Assembly: GCA_963850915.1 (NCBI GenBank)
Contig: CAWKND010000010.1
Location: 248,001-312,000 of the forward strand
Reading direction: 5' to 3'
DNA from: CAVTWH01 sp963850915
Lineage (GTDB): Bacteria > Actinomycetota > Actinomycetes > Mycobacteriales > Micromonosporaceae
Length of the DNA stretch: 64,000 nucleotides
This document shows, piece by piece, positions 1 to 8,494 of this stretch (positions are counted from its first letter, which is position 1; every line of letters starts with the position of its first letter). The notes below the pieces were generated by a model. It saw only the letters and a list, made by a program, of their open reading frames with translations. It ran no database searches and was not told the DNA's origin. The translations under genes were made by a program, and so were the position numbers.

Positions 1-169
1 ACTGGTGGGTGACCTCGGCGTCGAGTACGCCCGGCGAGTGCCCCGGCGGGTGGCCCGGGTTGAGCGGCTCGTTGAGGTACACCACCCGCCCGCTGGCCTC
101 GACCATCTTCCCGACCCAGCTGGTACCGGTGCGCGCCATCCCGGTCACCAGCAGCGCCGGCCCGGTCAC
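1..169 (-). CDS. Sulfotransferase family protein, N-terminal part (runs off the window)
   Basis: Only the first 56 codons are in the window. They contain a short strand followed by GMARTGTSWVGKMVE (residues 10-24), which matches the 5'-phosphosulfate-binding loop of PAPS-dependent sulfotransferases, and then an LNEPLNPGH segment seen in that family. The GTG start at 169 overlaps the stop of the upstream sulfotransferase by four bases (GTGA), so the two are translationally coupled. The acceptor substrate cannot be judged. The P-loop is convincing; the rest of the protein is not visible. Confidence 0.75.
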   Translation of the reverse strand, partial: MTGPALLVTGMARTGTSWVGKMVEASGRVVYLNEPLNPGHPPGHSPGVLDAEVTHQ

Positions 170-1083
170 CGTCGCCCCGCTACTTCGGCCGGGACTGAGC
201 GGCGGCGCCAGGACGGCTGGCGGCCCAGCCAGTCGGCGAGCCGGTCGTCGTAGGGGGCGAAGTGCTCGGTCAACTCCTGCCGGATCGGCTCGGGCATCGG
301 CGCCGAGCGCGGGCGGGCGTTGTGCTGCTCGAACCGCACCTGCCCCAGCTCCGGATCCACCGCCGGCAACTCCAGGAAGTCCAGCACCTCTTGGTAAACC
401 GGCTCCGGGTCGCGGAAGAAGTCCTCGCTGTCCACCACGTGGATACGGTCGCGCCCGAGTTCGTCGGCGAGCCGGCGCAGGTAGTCGACGTACTGGCCAC
501 GGGCCCGGTACGCGTGGTGCTGGTGGGAATGGCTGTGGTAACCGGAATCGGCGGCCAGCCGCTCGTCCTCACCCGCCAGCCGGCGCGGCTCCAGGGCGAG
601 CGCGGCGGTGAAGTCGGTGACCGTCTCGTAGCCGCGGGCCACCTCGTGCGCGTGCTGTGAGTAGGCGCGCTCCACCGGATCGCGGGTCAGGCAGATCACC
701 CGCACGGCCGGCAGGTCGGCGGCGATCCGTTCTGCGGCAAGGGGATGGTACATGTAGTAGGGGGCCGACTCGAAGGTCAGCGGGGCCACCCCGATCCGGT
801 CCTCGACCGCGCGAGCGGTACGCAGCAACGGAAAGTGCGCCAGGTACCACGCCGGGCCGCGGGCGTAGTCGGTGTCGAAGTAGTGGACTCCCTTGTGCAG
901 TACGGCTTTCAGCACGGCCGGGTGCTGGGCGAGGGCGCGGTGCAGTGAGGTGGTACCGCACCGCTGGCCGCCCGCGATGAGGAACGCGGGGGTCATCCGG
1001 TGCCGCGCCGTCGCCTGGCCGTACGCCCGCGAACCCAGGTGTGCCAACCGCTTCAGCGCGGGCGGCAGCGCCGACCTGTCCAC
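166..1083 (-). CDS. Sulfotransferase family protein
   Basis: A 305-residue protein expected to transfer sulfate from PAPS to a hydroxyl group on a sugar, lipid or small molecule. The 5'-phosphosulfate loop (AGGQRCGTTSLHRAL) lies near residue 30 and the 3'-phosphate motif (LTRDPVERAYSQ) near residue 125; the C-terminus has the usual RFEQHNARP basic segment. I chose the GTG at 1083 because GGAAGGAG sits just upstream and it falls right after the stop of the preceding gene; longer readings run through that gene. It forms a minus-strand row with a phosphotransferase-like gene upstream and a second sulfotransferase downstream, suggesting one modification pathway. Substrate unknown. Confidence 0.85.
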   Translation of the reverse strand: MDRSALPPALKRLAHLGSRAYGQATARHRMTPAFLIAGGQRCGTTSLHRALAQHPAVLKAVLHKGVHYFDTDYARGPAWYLAHFPLLRTARAVEDRIGVAPLTFESAPYYMYHPLAAERIAADLPAVRVICLTRDPVERAYSQHAHEVARGYETVTDFTAALALEPRRLAGEDERLAADSGYHSHSHQHHAYRARGQYVDYLRRLADELGRDRIHVVDSEDFFRDPEPVYQEVLDFLELPAVDPELGQVRFEQHNARPRSAPMPEPIRQELTEHFAPYDDRLADWLGRQPSWRRRSVPAEVAGRR

Positions 1084-1085
1084 CT

Positions 1086-2340
1086 CTAGTCTCCTTCCAC
1101 CCAACGAGCCTGGTCGATCTCCGAACGCACCGCCGGCAACAGCCAGTCGCCGACCGCGGCCAGCCGCTGCCGGCTGGTGTCCAGCCGGTCGGCGAGGTAA
1201 CGCGCGCCGAGATCGAGCAGGTAGAGCAGTGCCGTGAAGCGGGCCGCGGCCGGACCGACGCCGAACGGGGCGAGCAGCCCGGCGGCCCGGTGCGCCAACG
1301 CGTCGGCGGCGGCTCTGGCGGGGGTACCGGCGTCCACCTGCTCCTGCAGCCGCCAGTGCAGCGCATCCAGCCCGACCGGTACCCCGGTGGCGAAGCGCTC
1401 CCAGTCCCACACGAGCACGGTGCTGCCGGTCGCGTGCGTGTTCCACGGCGTCCAGTCGCCGTGCCAGGCACCGAAGGTGAGGATCAGCTCGTCGGCCTTG
1501 GCGAAGGCGTCCCGTCCCGCCTGGTGTAGCGCCGCGCCGAGCGTGGGGTCGGGTACCCCCGGCCGGTCCACGATCGCGTCCAGTCGCCGGGTGAGCTGCT
1601 GCCGGTACCCACTGGATCCGAACGCCCCGCTCGTCAGCCCGGTGGCGGCGGCGACCTCGACCATCGCCCGGCAGACCGCGTCTTCGGCCTTCGCCGCGAC
1701 CGGCCGCCACACCGGAAGTGCCTGCTGCACAAGGAGTTCATGCCCGCGCCAGGCGCCGCTGTGGCGCAGCTGTGGCACGGTGACCTGGCGCAGCCGGGCG
1801 GCGGCCGAGCGCGTGCAGCGCGTGCGCCTCGGCCCGGACCAGCCCCCGGGTCAGCTCGTTCACGCCCAACTTCGCGAAGCCGAGCGGTGCGCCGGCAGCG
1901 TCCAGCAGCTCGAGTACCGGCTTGCGGTTGGCGCGTAGTGCCCCGCCGACGTGTACGCAGCAGGTGACCGGCTCGCGAAGCAGCGCGCTGAGGTACCCCG
2001 GCAGGCTGTCCCCGGCGCCGCGTACCCGCACCCGGTCCCGTAGCGCCGCCCCGCTGACCCGCAGCACCCCGCGTACCGCCGCGTTGCGTACCCGCTCGGC
2101 TGACCGCGCCGGCCGGGGCAGGTGCCGGACCGGGGCGACGCGCAGGTGCGCGGGCGCGGCCGGCAGCGCGAGCCGTGGTCGGCGCGCGTTCGGGAGCAGC
2201 AGGTACTCGGCCGCCGGTGCTCCTGGCTGGCGCGCGCCACCGGGCAGCGCTCCTGGTTGGCGCGCGGCGCCGGGCAGGTCGAGCTGGTAGGGCTCGGGAT
2301 AGAGCAGGCGGAACAGCTCCGCCAGCTGGTTCTCGCCCAT
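1086..2340 (-). pseudogene. Aminoglycoside phosphotransferase-like kinase, broken by a frameshift
   Basis: Two reading frames together make one roughly 417-residue protein. The N-terminal part starts at ATG 2340 (GGGGAGGGG upstream) and runs to about 1800; the C-terminal part continues in another frame to the stop at 1086. The C-terminal part holds the APH signature HGDWTPWN (catalytic loop) and VWDWERF (metal-binding Asp), typical of small-molecule kinases of the choline/APH fold. The span is 3n+1 bases, so one extra base around 1795-1805 (complement of GCGCTCGGCCGCCGCCCGG) accounts for the break. A 27-30 base near-duplication at about 2219-2277 adds a Gly/Pro/Ala repeat near residue 30. It may be a real pseudogene or a sequencing error. 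It precedes two sulfotransferases, so it may phosphorylate a shared intermediate. Confidence 0.7.
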
Positions 2341-2451
2341 CCCCTCCCCCGCCGCCGCCGGTACGCGCCCAGCCGGGCGCCGTACCTGTCCAACGCGGCG
2401 ACGGCCCACCCAACCATCACCCAAACGGACAAAACCGGTCGGGCTCCAAGG

Positions 2452-2506
2452 GATCTTGCGCGTAGCGGGCCTACCGGGGTCGCGAATAGCCGCTACGCGC
2501 AAGATC
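2452..2506 (-). terminator. Long hairpin downstream of upp
   Basis: A perfect 17-bp inverted repeat (2452-2468 with 2490-2506) encloses a 21-base loop. It starts with GATCTTG and ends with CAAGATC. It lies 28 bases after the upp stop in the direction of transcription, so it probably ends the upp transcript. There is no clear T-run, and the long loop leaves room for another role. Confidence 0.5.
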
Positions 2507-2533
2507 GCGGAGGCGGTCCCTTGCTGCGCGAAC

Positions 2534-3175
2534 TCAGAAGCGGGGCATGCCGCCGAACTGGCGGTCACCGGCGTCGCCGAGGCCGGGCACGATGAAGGCG
2601 TGCTCGTTGAGCCCGTCGTCGATCGAGGCGGTGACCAGGCGCAGCGGCAGCCCGGAAGCCTGCAGCCGGGCGATGCCCTCGGGCGCGGCGAGTACGCACA
2701 GGATGGTGATGTCCGTGCAGCCCCGGTCGGCGAGCAGCCGGCAACAGTGGATCAACGAGCCGCCGGTCGCGCACATCGGGTCGAGTACCAGCACCGGCAG
2801 TCCGGACAGGTCGGCCGGCAGCGACTCCAGGTAGGCACGGGGCTCGAAGGTGTGCTCGTCGCGGGCCAGCCCGACGAAGCCCATCGACGACTCGGGGAGC
2901 AGCCCGAGCGCCGCGTCGGACATGCCGAGACCGGCGCGCAGGACCGGTACCAGCAGCGGCGGGTTGGCCAGCTTGGTACCGGCGGTGACCCGGATCGGCG
3001 TGGTGATCGGGTACTGCTCGACCGGGATCGACCGGGTCGCCTCGTAGACGAGCATGGTGGTCAGCTCGTGCAGGGCAGCCCGGAAGGTACCCGAGTCGGT
3101 GCGCTGGTCGCGCATGGCCGTGAGGCGGGCCTGCGCCAGCGGGTGGTCAACCACGAGTACGTCCACGGCAGCCAT
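2534..3175 (-). CDS. upp: Uracil phosphoribosyltransferase
   Basis: Makes UMP from uracil and PRPP in the cytosol (pyrimidine salvage). The 213-residue length is normal for the family. Visible signatures are the PVLRAGLGM segment near residue 78, the PRPP-binding LVLDPMCATGGS loop near residue 128, and the uracil-binding C-terminus PGLGDAGDRQFG. The ATG at 3175 gives the usual N-terminus; an in-frame extension upstream would run into deoC on the other strand. It is divergent from deoC with a 43-base gap, which must hold both promoters. Uracil for this enzyme can come from the cdd/deoA steps encoded at 24-26 kb. Confidence 0.95.
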   Translation of the reverse strand: MAAVDVLVVDHPLAQARLTAMRDQRTDSGTFRAALHELTTMLVYEATRSIPVEQYPITTPIRVTAGTKLANPPLLVPVLRAGLGMSDAALGLLPESSMGFVGLARDEHTFEPRAYLESLPADLSGLPVLVLDPMCATGGSLIHCCRLLADRGCTDITILCVLAAPEGIARLQASGLPLRLVTASIDDGLNEHAFIVPGLGDAGDRQFGGMPRF

Positions 3176-3218
3176 GGTAACCAAGATCACTGTCGGTACG
3201 GGCGGGTAGGCTTCCCCT

Positions 3219-4163
3219 ATGTCCGTGACGGCGACCCTGTCCGAGGTCACCCGCTCCGATGCCGCACTGCGCACTTTCCTGCACGGCCTGCCCGGAGTCG
3301 ACGCGGTGGGCGCCCAGGCGCGCGCCGCGACCCTCGGTACCCGCTCCATCAAGACCACCGCCAAGGCGTGGGCGATCGATCTCGCCATCCGGATGGTCGA
3401 CCTGACCACGCTGGAGGGCGCCGATACCCCGGGCAAGGTGAGTGCCTTGTGCGCCAAGGGTCGCCGCCCCGACCCGAGTGATCCGGAGTGCCCGTCGGTG
3501 GCCGCGATCTGTGTCTACCCGGCGATGGTGCCGACCGCCGCGCAGGCACTCGCCGGTTCCGGCGTACACCTGGCCAGCGTCGCCACCGCGTTCCCGTCCG
3601 GGCAGGCACCACTGGCCATCAAGCTGGCCGACGTCGAGGCCGCGGTCGCCGCCGGGGCCGACGAGATCGACATGGTGATCAACCGGGGCGCCTTCCTCTC
3701 CGGCCGCTACCTGGAGGTCTTCGAGGAGATCGTCGCGGTGAAAGCGGCCTGCGGCAGCGCCCACCTGAAGGTCATCCTGGAGACCGGCGAGCTGGCCACC
3801 TACGACAACGTCAGGCGGGCCAGCTGGCTCGGCATGCTCGCCGGCGGCGACTTCATCAAGACCTCAACCGGCAAGGTCGTGCCGGCCGCCACCCCGCCGG
3901 TCACCCTGATCATGCTGGAGGCGGTCCGTGACTTCAGAGCGGCCACCGGCCGCCAGGTGGGCGTGAAACCGGCCGGCGGGATCCGCACGAGCAAAGACGC
4001 GATCAAATATCTGGTACTGGTGAACGAGACCGCCGGCGAGGACTGGCTGCACCCCGACTGGTTCCGGTTCGGCGCCTCCACCCTCCTCAACGACCTGTTG
4101 ATGCAGCGCTCCAAGCTGCGCACCGGCCGCTACGAGGGCCCCGACTACTACACCCTCGACTGA
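3219..4163 (+). CDS. deoC: Deoxyribose-phosphate aldolase
   Basis: Cleaves 2-deoxyribose 5-phosphate to glyceraldehyde 3-phosphate and acetaldehyde, the last step of deoxynucleoside breakdown. The Schiff-base lysine is in DFIKTSTGK (Lys214), with the second lysine in GVKPAGGIRT further on. At 314 residues it is the long form, with an N-terminal extension of about 60 residues compared with E. coli. It is followed after 22 bases by an aldehyde dehydrogenase gene, a sensible partner because the reaction releases acetaldehyde. The ribosome-binding site before the ATG is weak. Confidence 0.95.
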   Translation: MSVTATLSEVTRSDAALRTFLHGLPGVDAVGAQARAATLGTRSIKTTAKAWAIDLAIRMVDLTTLEGADTPGKVSALCAKGRRPDPSDPECPSVAAICVYPAMVPTAAQALAGSGVHLASVATAFPSGQAPLAIKLADVEAAVAAGADEIDMVINRGAFLSGRYLEVFEEIVAVKAACGSAHLKVILETGELATYDNVRRASWLGMLAGGDFIKTSTGKVVPAATPPVTLIMLEAVRDFRAATGRQVGVKPAGGIRTSKDAIKYLVLVNETAGEDWLHPDWFRFGASTLLNDLLMQRSKLRTGRYEGPDYYTLD

Positions 4164-4185
4164 ACCCGGACGACTGGACGAACCT

Positions 4186-5622
4186 ATGGCGCTCTTCGAC
4201 TACGCACCCGCCCCGGAGTCGGCGTCCATTGTGGACATCCGCTCCTCCTACGGACTCTTCATCAACGGCGAGTTCGTCGACGCCAAGGACGGCGGCGCTT
4301 TCAAGACGGTCAACCCGGCCACCGAGGAGACGCTGGCCGAGATCGCGAGCGCCGGACCGTCCGATGTGGACAGTGCGGTCGCCGCCGCCCGCCAGGCCTA
4401 CCAGCGGGTCTGGGGACCGATGCCCGGCAAGGACCGCGCAAAGTACCTCTACCGCATCGCCCGGCTGATCCAGGAGCGCTCCCGCGAGCTGGCCGTACTG
4501 GAGTCGATCGACAACGGCAAGCCGATCCGCGAGTCCCGCGACGTCGACCTGCCGCTGGTCGCCGCGCACTTCTTCTACTACGCCGGCTGGGCCGACAAGC
4601 TCCAGTACAGCGGACTCGGCGCCGACCCGCGCCCGCTCGGCGTGGCCGCGCAGGTCATCCCGTGGAACTTCCCGCTGCTCATGCTGGCCTGGAAGATCGC
4701 GCCCGCGCTGGCCTGCGGCAACACGGTCGTCCTGAAGCCGGCCGAGACCACCCCGCTCAGCGCGCTCGCCTTCGCCGAGATCTGCCAGCAGGCCGACCTC
4801 CCGCCCGGCGTGGTCAACATCGTCACCGGCGCTGGCGAGACCGGCCAGGCGCTGGTCGAGCACGCCGATGTCGACAAGGTGGCCTTCACCGGCTCCACCG
4901 AGGTCGGCCGGTTGATCGCCCGCGCCGTCGCCGGCACCCCCAAGCGGGTCACCCTGGAGCTGGGCGGCAAGGCGGCCAACATCGTCTTCGACGACGCGGC
5001 GATCGACCAGGCGGTCGAGGGCATCGTCAACGGCATCTTCTTCAACCAGGGGCACGTCTGCTGCGCCGGCTCGCGGCTGCTGGTCCAGGAGTCGGTCGCC
5101 GATACGCTGCTCGACTCGCTCAAGCGCCGGATGGCCCAGCTGCGCCTCGGTGACCCGCTCGACAAGAACACCGACATCGGGGCGATCAACTCGGCCGCCC
5201 AGCTGGAGCGGATCAGGGAGCTGTCGCTGGCCGGCGAGCAGGAGGGTGCCCAGCGCTGGTCCCCGCCGTGCGCGCTGCCCGAGCGCGGATTCTGGTTCGC
5301 CCCAACGATTTTCACCGGCGTCACCCAGGCACACCGGATCGCCCGCGAGGAGATCTTCGGCCCGGTACTTTCGGTGCTCACCTTCCGTACCCCGGCCGAA
5401 GCGGTGGAGAAGGCGAACAACACGCCGTACGGGCTGTCCGCCGGGGTGTGGACCGAGAAGGGCTCCCGCATCCTCGCCATCGCCGACCAGCTGCGCGCCG
5501 GAGTGGTGTGGGCCAACACGTTCAACAAGTTCGACCCGACCTCGCCGTTCGGCGGCTACAAGGAGTCCGGGTACGGCCGCGAAGGTGGCCGGCACGGTCT
5601 GGAGGCCTACCTTGCCCACTGA
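4186..5622 (+). CDS. NAD(P)-dependent aldehyde dehydrogenase
   Basis: A full-length 478-residue member of the ALDH superfamily that oxidises an aldehyde to its acid. PWNFPLLMLAWKIAPAL and LKPAETTPLSAL form the cofactor site, the general base is in LELGGK, and the catalytic cysteine is Cys292 in NQGHVCCAGSR; EEIFGPVLSV and the C-terminal PFGGYKESGYGRE are also present. Placed 22 bases after deoC, it probably removes the acetaldehyde made by the aldolase, although the exact substrate is inferred from position. Its end overlaps the start of a second, shortened ALDH gene. Confidence 0.92.
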   Translation: MALFDYAPAPESASIVDIRSSYGLFINGEFVDAKDGGAFKTVNPATEETLAEIASAGPSDVDSAVAAARQAYQRVWGPMPGKDRAKYLYRIARLIQERSRELAVLESIDNGKPIRESRDVDLPLVAAHFFYYAGWADKLQYSGLGADPRPLGVAAQVIPWNFPLLMLAWKIAPALACGNTVVLKPAETTPLSALAFAEICQQADLPPGVVNIVTGAGETGQALVEHADVDKVAFTGSTEVGRLIARAVAGTPKRVTLELGGKAANIVFDDAAIDQAVEGIVNGIFFNQGHVCCAGSRLLVQESVADTLLDSLKRRMAQLRLGDPLDKNTDIGAINSAAQLERIRELSLAGEQEGAQRWSPPCALPERGFWFAPTIFTGVTQAHRIAREEIFGPVLSVLTFRTPAEAVEKANNTPYGLSAGVWTEKGSRILAIADQLRAGVVWANTFNKFDPTSPFGGYKESGYGREGGRHGLEAYLAH

Positions 5623-6502
5623 CGCGAAAGCCACTGACGCGAGCCCCCGGGTGGACGTACGCAAGACGTACAAGCTGTTCATCGGCGGTGCTTTCCCACG
5701 CAGCGAGTCGGGGCGCACCTACCCGGTACACGACTCGGCCGGCGAGTTCCTGGCCAACGCGGCGCGCGCCTCCCGTAAAGACGTGCGCGACGCGGTACAG
5801 GCGGCCCGGGGCGCGGTGAAGGGCTGGGCCGGTGCCACCGCGTACAACCGGGGTCAGATCCTCTACCGCATCGCCGAGCTGCTGGAGGGGCGGCGCAGCC
5901 AGTTCGTCGAGGAGCTGCGCCAGGCCGAGGGCGGCGGCAAGTCCAGGGCCGAAGCGCAGGTGGACGCCGCGATCGACCGCTGGGTCTGGTACGCCGGCTG
6001 GGCCGACAAGATCGCCCAGGTGTACGGCAACGCCAATCCGGTAGCCGGCCCCTACTTCAACCTCTCCGCACCCGAGCCGACCGGCGTCGTCGGCGTGCTC
6101 GCCCCGCCCGACTCGGCACTGCTCGGCCTGGTCAGCGTGCTGGCCCCGGTGATCGTCACCGGCAACACGACGGTGCTGCTCGCGGCGCCCGACAAGCCGC
6201 TGCCGGCGATCACGCTCACCGAGGTACTCGCCACTTCCGACCTGCCCGGCGGCGTGGTCAACGTACTCACCGGCGACCCGACGGAGACCGCGTCCTGGCT
6301 GGCCAGCCACATGGACGTCAACGCGCTGGACCTGACCGGCGCGGTCGAGCCCGGCTTCGCCACCGACCTGGAGCGCACCGCGGCCGACAATCTCAAGCGC
6401 GTACTGCGCCCGGCCCCGGTCGACTGGGCCGCCGACCCGGGTACCCGCCGGATGACCGCATTCCTGGAGACCAAGACCGTTTGGCACCCGAAGGGCATGT
6501 GA
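5612..6502 (+). CDS. Truncated aldehyde dehydrogenase-like protein without the catalytic domain
   Basis: A 296-residue ALDH homologue. The N-terminal cofactor-domain landmarks are recognisable (KLFIGGAFPRSESGR, WYAGWADKIAQVYG, TGVVGVLAPPDSALLGL, GGVVNVLTGDP), but the protein ends where the ELGGK and cysteine regions should begin, so both catalytic residues are missing. I place the start at TTG 5612 because GGAGG at 5601-5605 is six bases upstream; it overlaps the preceding ALDH by 11 bases. Codon use looks intact and there is no frame break, so it may be a maintained subunit or regulator of the full-length partner, not debris. That role is inference. Confidence 0.8.
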   Translation: MPTDAKATDASPRVDVRKTYKLFIGGAFPRSESGRTYPVHDSAGEFLANAARASRKDVRDAVQAARGAVKGWAGATAYNRGQILYRIAELLEGRRSQFVEELRQAEGGGKSRAEAQVDAAIDRWVWYAGWADKIAQVYGNANPVAGPYFNLSAPEPTGVVGVLAPPDSALLGLVSVLAPVIVTGNTTVLLAAPDKPLPAITLTEVLATSDLPGGVVNVLTGDPTETASWLASHMDVNALDLTGAVEPGFATDLERTAADNLKRVLRPAPVDWAADPGTRRMTAFLETKTVWHPKGM

Positions 6503-6556
6503 CTGTTACCGATGTCCGATTTGGCAGATCACCCCCGTTTCTGACACCCTCAACCG

Positions 6557-7378
6557 ATGCCTGAGCTCCCCCCACAGACACTCAGGGCTGAGTTGTGCTA
6601 CCCGGCCGCCCCGGCCCTCGACGCTGGCGCACTGCTCGCCGGCGTACGCCGCTACCGCCCCGACGCCGAGCTCGTCGACGGCGAGCGCGGCGCGATCCTG
6701 CTGCACTACCGCGAGATCGGCGACGAGTACCCGGAGAGCCGGTCCGCTCCGCTGGTCAACGCGATCACCACGCCGGTCGCCGACAGCACCGGCCGTGATC
6801 TGTCCCAGACCAGCTGGGCCCAGGCAGGTCCGGCGCTGGGCCGCTGCGGGTACTCCCTGGTGGTCACCGAGTTCCTCGGCCGCGAGGTGGACAGCGCCAC
6901 CCGGGTCGCCGCGTTCCACGGGGTACTGCGCACCGTGATCGAGGTGACCGATCCGCTGGCCACCTGGTGGCCGGCGAGCGGGCACGCGCTCGCCCCCGAG
7001 GTCGCCGCCGAGCAGCCGCTGCGCGGCGCGGTGAACGTGCGCCGCTTCCCCGATCCGGATGATCCGGACGTCTGCCTGGTGGACACCCTCGGGCTGGCCC
7101 AGCTCGGCCTGCCCGACCTGCAGTGCCACTCGCGCTATCTGAACAGTGACCTGGTGGCCGAGCTGTTCGCCCAGGTCGCCGCCGAGATGGTCAGCACCGC
7201 GACGCCGCCGTTGGCCGCGATCCGTGGGATCACCCGGTACCAGCGCTGGCCGGTCACCTCGGCGACGCCACTGGTCGGGCCGGCGCGACCGGTACTCACC
7301 GTGGATCCCGGCGAGCCGTTCGTGGTGGTCACGCACACCCGAAGGGGTACGGACAGCCGCCATTCGGCCTACGACTAG
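6557..7378 (+). CDS. DUF4261-like conserved protein
   Basis: A 273-residue soluble protein of unknown function. The segments ATWWPASGHALAPE (near residue 135) and VDTLGLAQLGLPDLQCHSR (near residue 175) look like the conserved core I remember for DUF4261; this family match is from memory and not checked. No membrane segment or signal peptide is visible. It stands 54 bases after the ALDH pair and 39 bases before the acidic protein gene, so it could belong to either transcript. Confidence 0.65.
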   Translation: MPELPPQTLRAELCYPAAPALDAGALLAGVRRYRPDAELVDGERGAILLHYREIGDEYPESRSAPLVNAITTPVADSTGRDLSQTSWAQAGPALGRCGYSLVVTEFLGREVDSATRVAAFHGVLRTVIEVTDPLATWWPASGHALAPEVAAEQPLRGAVNVRRFPDPDDPDVCLVDTLGLAQLGLPDLQCHSRYLNSDLVAELFAQVAAEMVSTATPPLAAIRGITRYQRWPVTSATPLVGPARPVLTVDPGEPFVVVTHTRRGTDSRHSAYD

Positions 7379-7417
7379 CCTGTGCGAGAAGTCACTTACC
7401 CGACGACGGAGGTCACC

Positions 7418-8431
7418 GTGGCCCGCCAGCAGTCCGACGAGTCGCCGACCGACACGGAGCTCGACTCCGCGGCAGAGTCGCCCCGCGCGGCCAGCGTGGA
7501 CGCGCTCTGGTCGACAGCGCACATCGATGTCGTAGAGATCGCGCTGCCCGGTGGCGTCGGGTACACGCTGCGCGCCTACCGCAGTGACGAGGACGTCGAA
7601 GGTACCGACACCTCGGAGCGGGAGGCCGACGCCTTCCCCGACCGGCACCGCACGACCAGCATCTACGACCACGACGAGAAGGCCATCCGGGACGAGGACG
7701 AGGCCGTCGACGACGACACCCGGGTACACGACTTCGGTACCGACTTCGCCGCCGCCGACGCCGAAACTGGTGAGCTGGACCCGGCCGAACTCGACGACGA
7801 GGCAGACGACCTCGAGGACGACGATCTCGTCGCTGACGACCTCGACGCTGAGTCGGATGTCGACAGCGACGAAGACGACGAAGACGAGGACGAAGAGGCC
7901 GACGACGAGGCGGATGCGGACGCCGGGGACGACGACATCCAGGCCGAGGAGATTCCGGTCTTCCTCGGGTACCGGGGCAAATTGCTCCTCTTCCGTTCGC
8001 CCGAAGGCCTGGTCAACTTCGTCAAGTCCGATGCGCCGCACGACATGGAGCAGCTCGCCACCTGGCCGGAGCTGGCCGAGAAGCTGACCGTCGAGGACTG
8101 CGAGCCGCTGCCCGAGGACACCTACGAGCTCGATCTCGTGGTGAGCAACCTGCGCGGCAGCCGCGACTCGTGGGATGCCGACCTGCTGATCCGCGCCGGT
8201 GAGGTGGCCCGCGACATCGGCCGCTCGTTCGAGATCGAGGCCGTGGAGAACGCGCTGGCCCCGGGCTCGCCGCTGGACGACCTCGACGATGCCTTGCGAG
8301 CCAGTATCGCCGGCGGCATGGGCGGCTTCTTCGCCCGCCGGAAGCTGAAGAAAATCGGCACAGAAGCCGCACCGCTCGGCTGGCGCACAATTATCGGCAA
8401 GATCTCCGGCGTCGTGGACTGGCGCGACTGA
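7418..8431 (+). CDS. Hyperacidic conserved protein of unknown function
   Basis: A 337-residue protein. I take GTG 7418 as the start because GGAGG at 7408-7412 is five bases upstream; an in-frame GTG at 7382 has no such site. A Ser/Asp-rich N-terminus is followed by a short conserved stretch (HIDVVEIALPGGVGYTLRAYR), an Asp/Glu-rich tract at about residues 85-185 with almost no hydrophobic residues, and a folded C-terminal part beginning IPVFLGYRGKLLLFRSPEGLVNFV. The acidic tract should be disordered and could bind basic proteins or mimic nucleic acid. I do not recognise the family. Confidence 0.75.
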   Translation: MARQQSDESPTDTELDSAAESPRAASVDALWSTAHIDVVEIALPGGVGYTLRAYRSDEDVEGTDTSEREADAFPDRHRTTSIYDHDEKAIRDEDEAVDDDTRVHDFGTDFAAADAETGELDPAELDDEADDLEDDDLVADDLDAESDVDSDEDDEDEDEEADDEADADAGDDDIQAEEIPVFLGYRGKLLLFRSPEGLVNFVKSDAPHDMEQLATWPELAEKLTVEDCEPLPEDTYELDLVVSNLRGSRDSWDADLLIRAGEVARDIGRSFEIEAVENALAPGSPLDDLDDALRASIAGGMGGFFARRKLKKIGTEAAPLGWRTIIGKISGVVDWRD

Positions 8432-8494
8432 CGCCCGGTAGGGAAGCATCAGTGCTGGCAACACACGAGATGGTCCAGGGAGGAGGACGACGCC

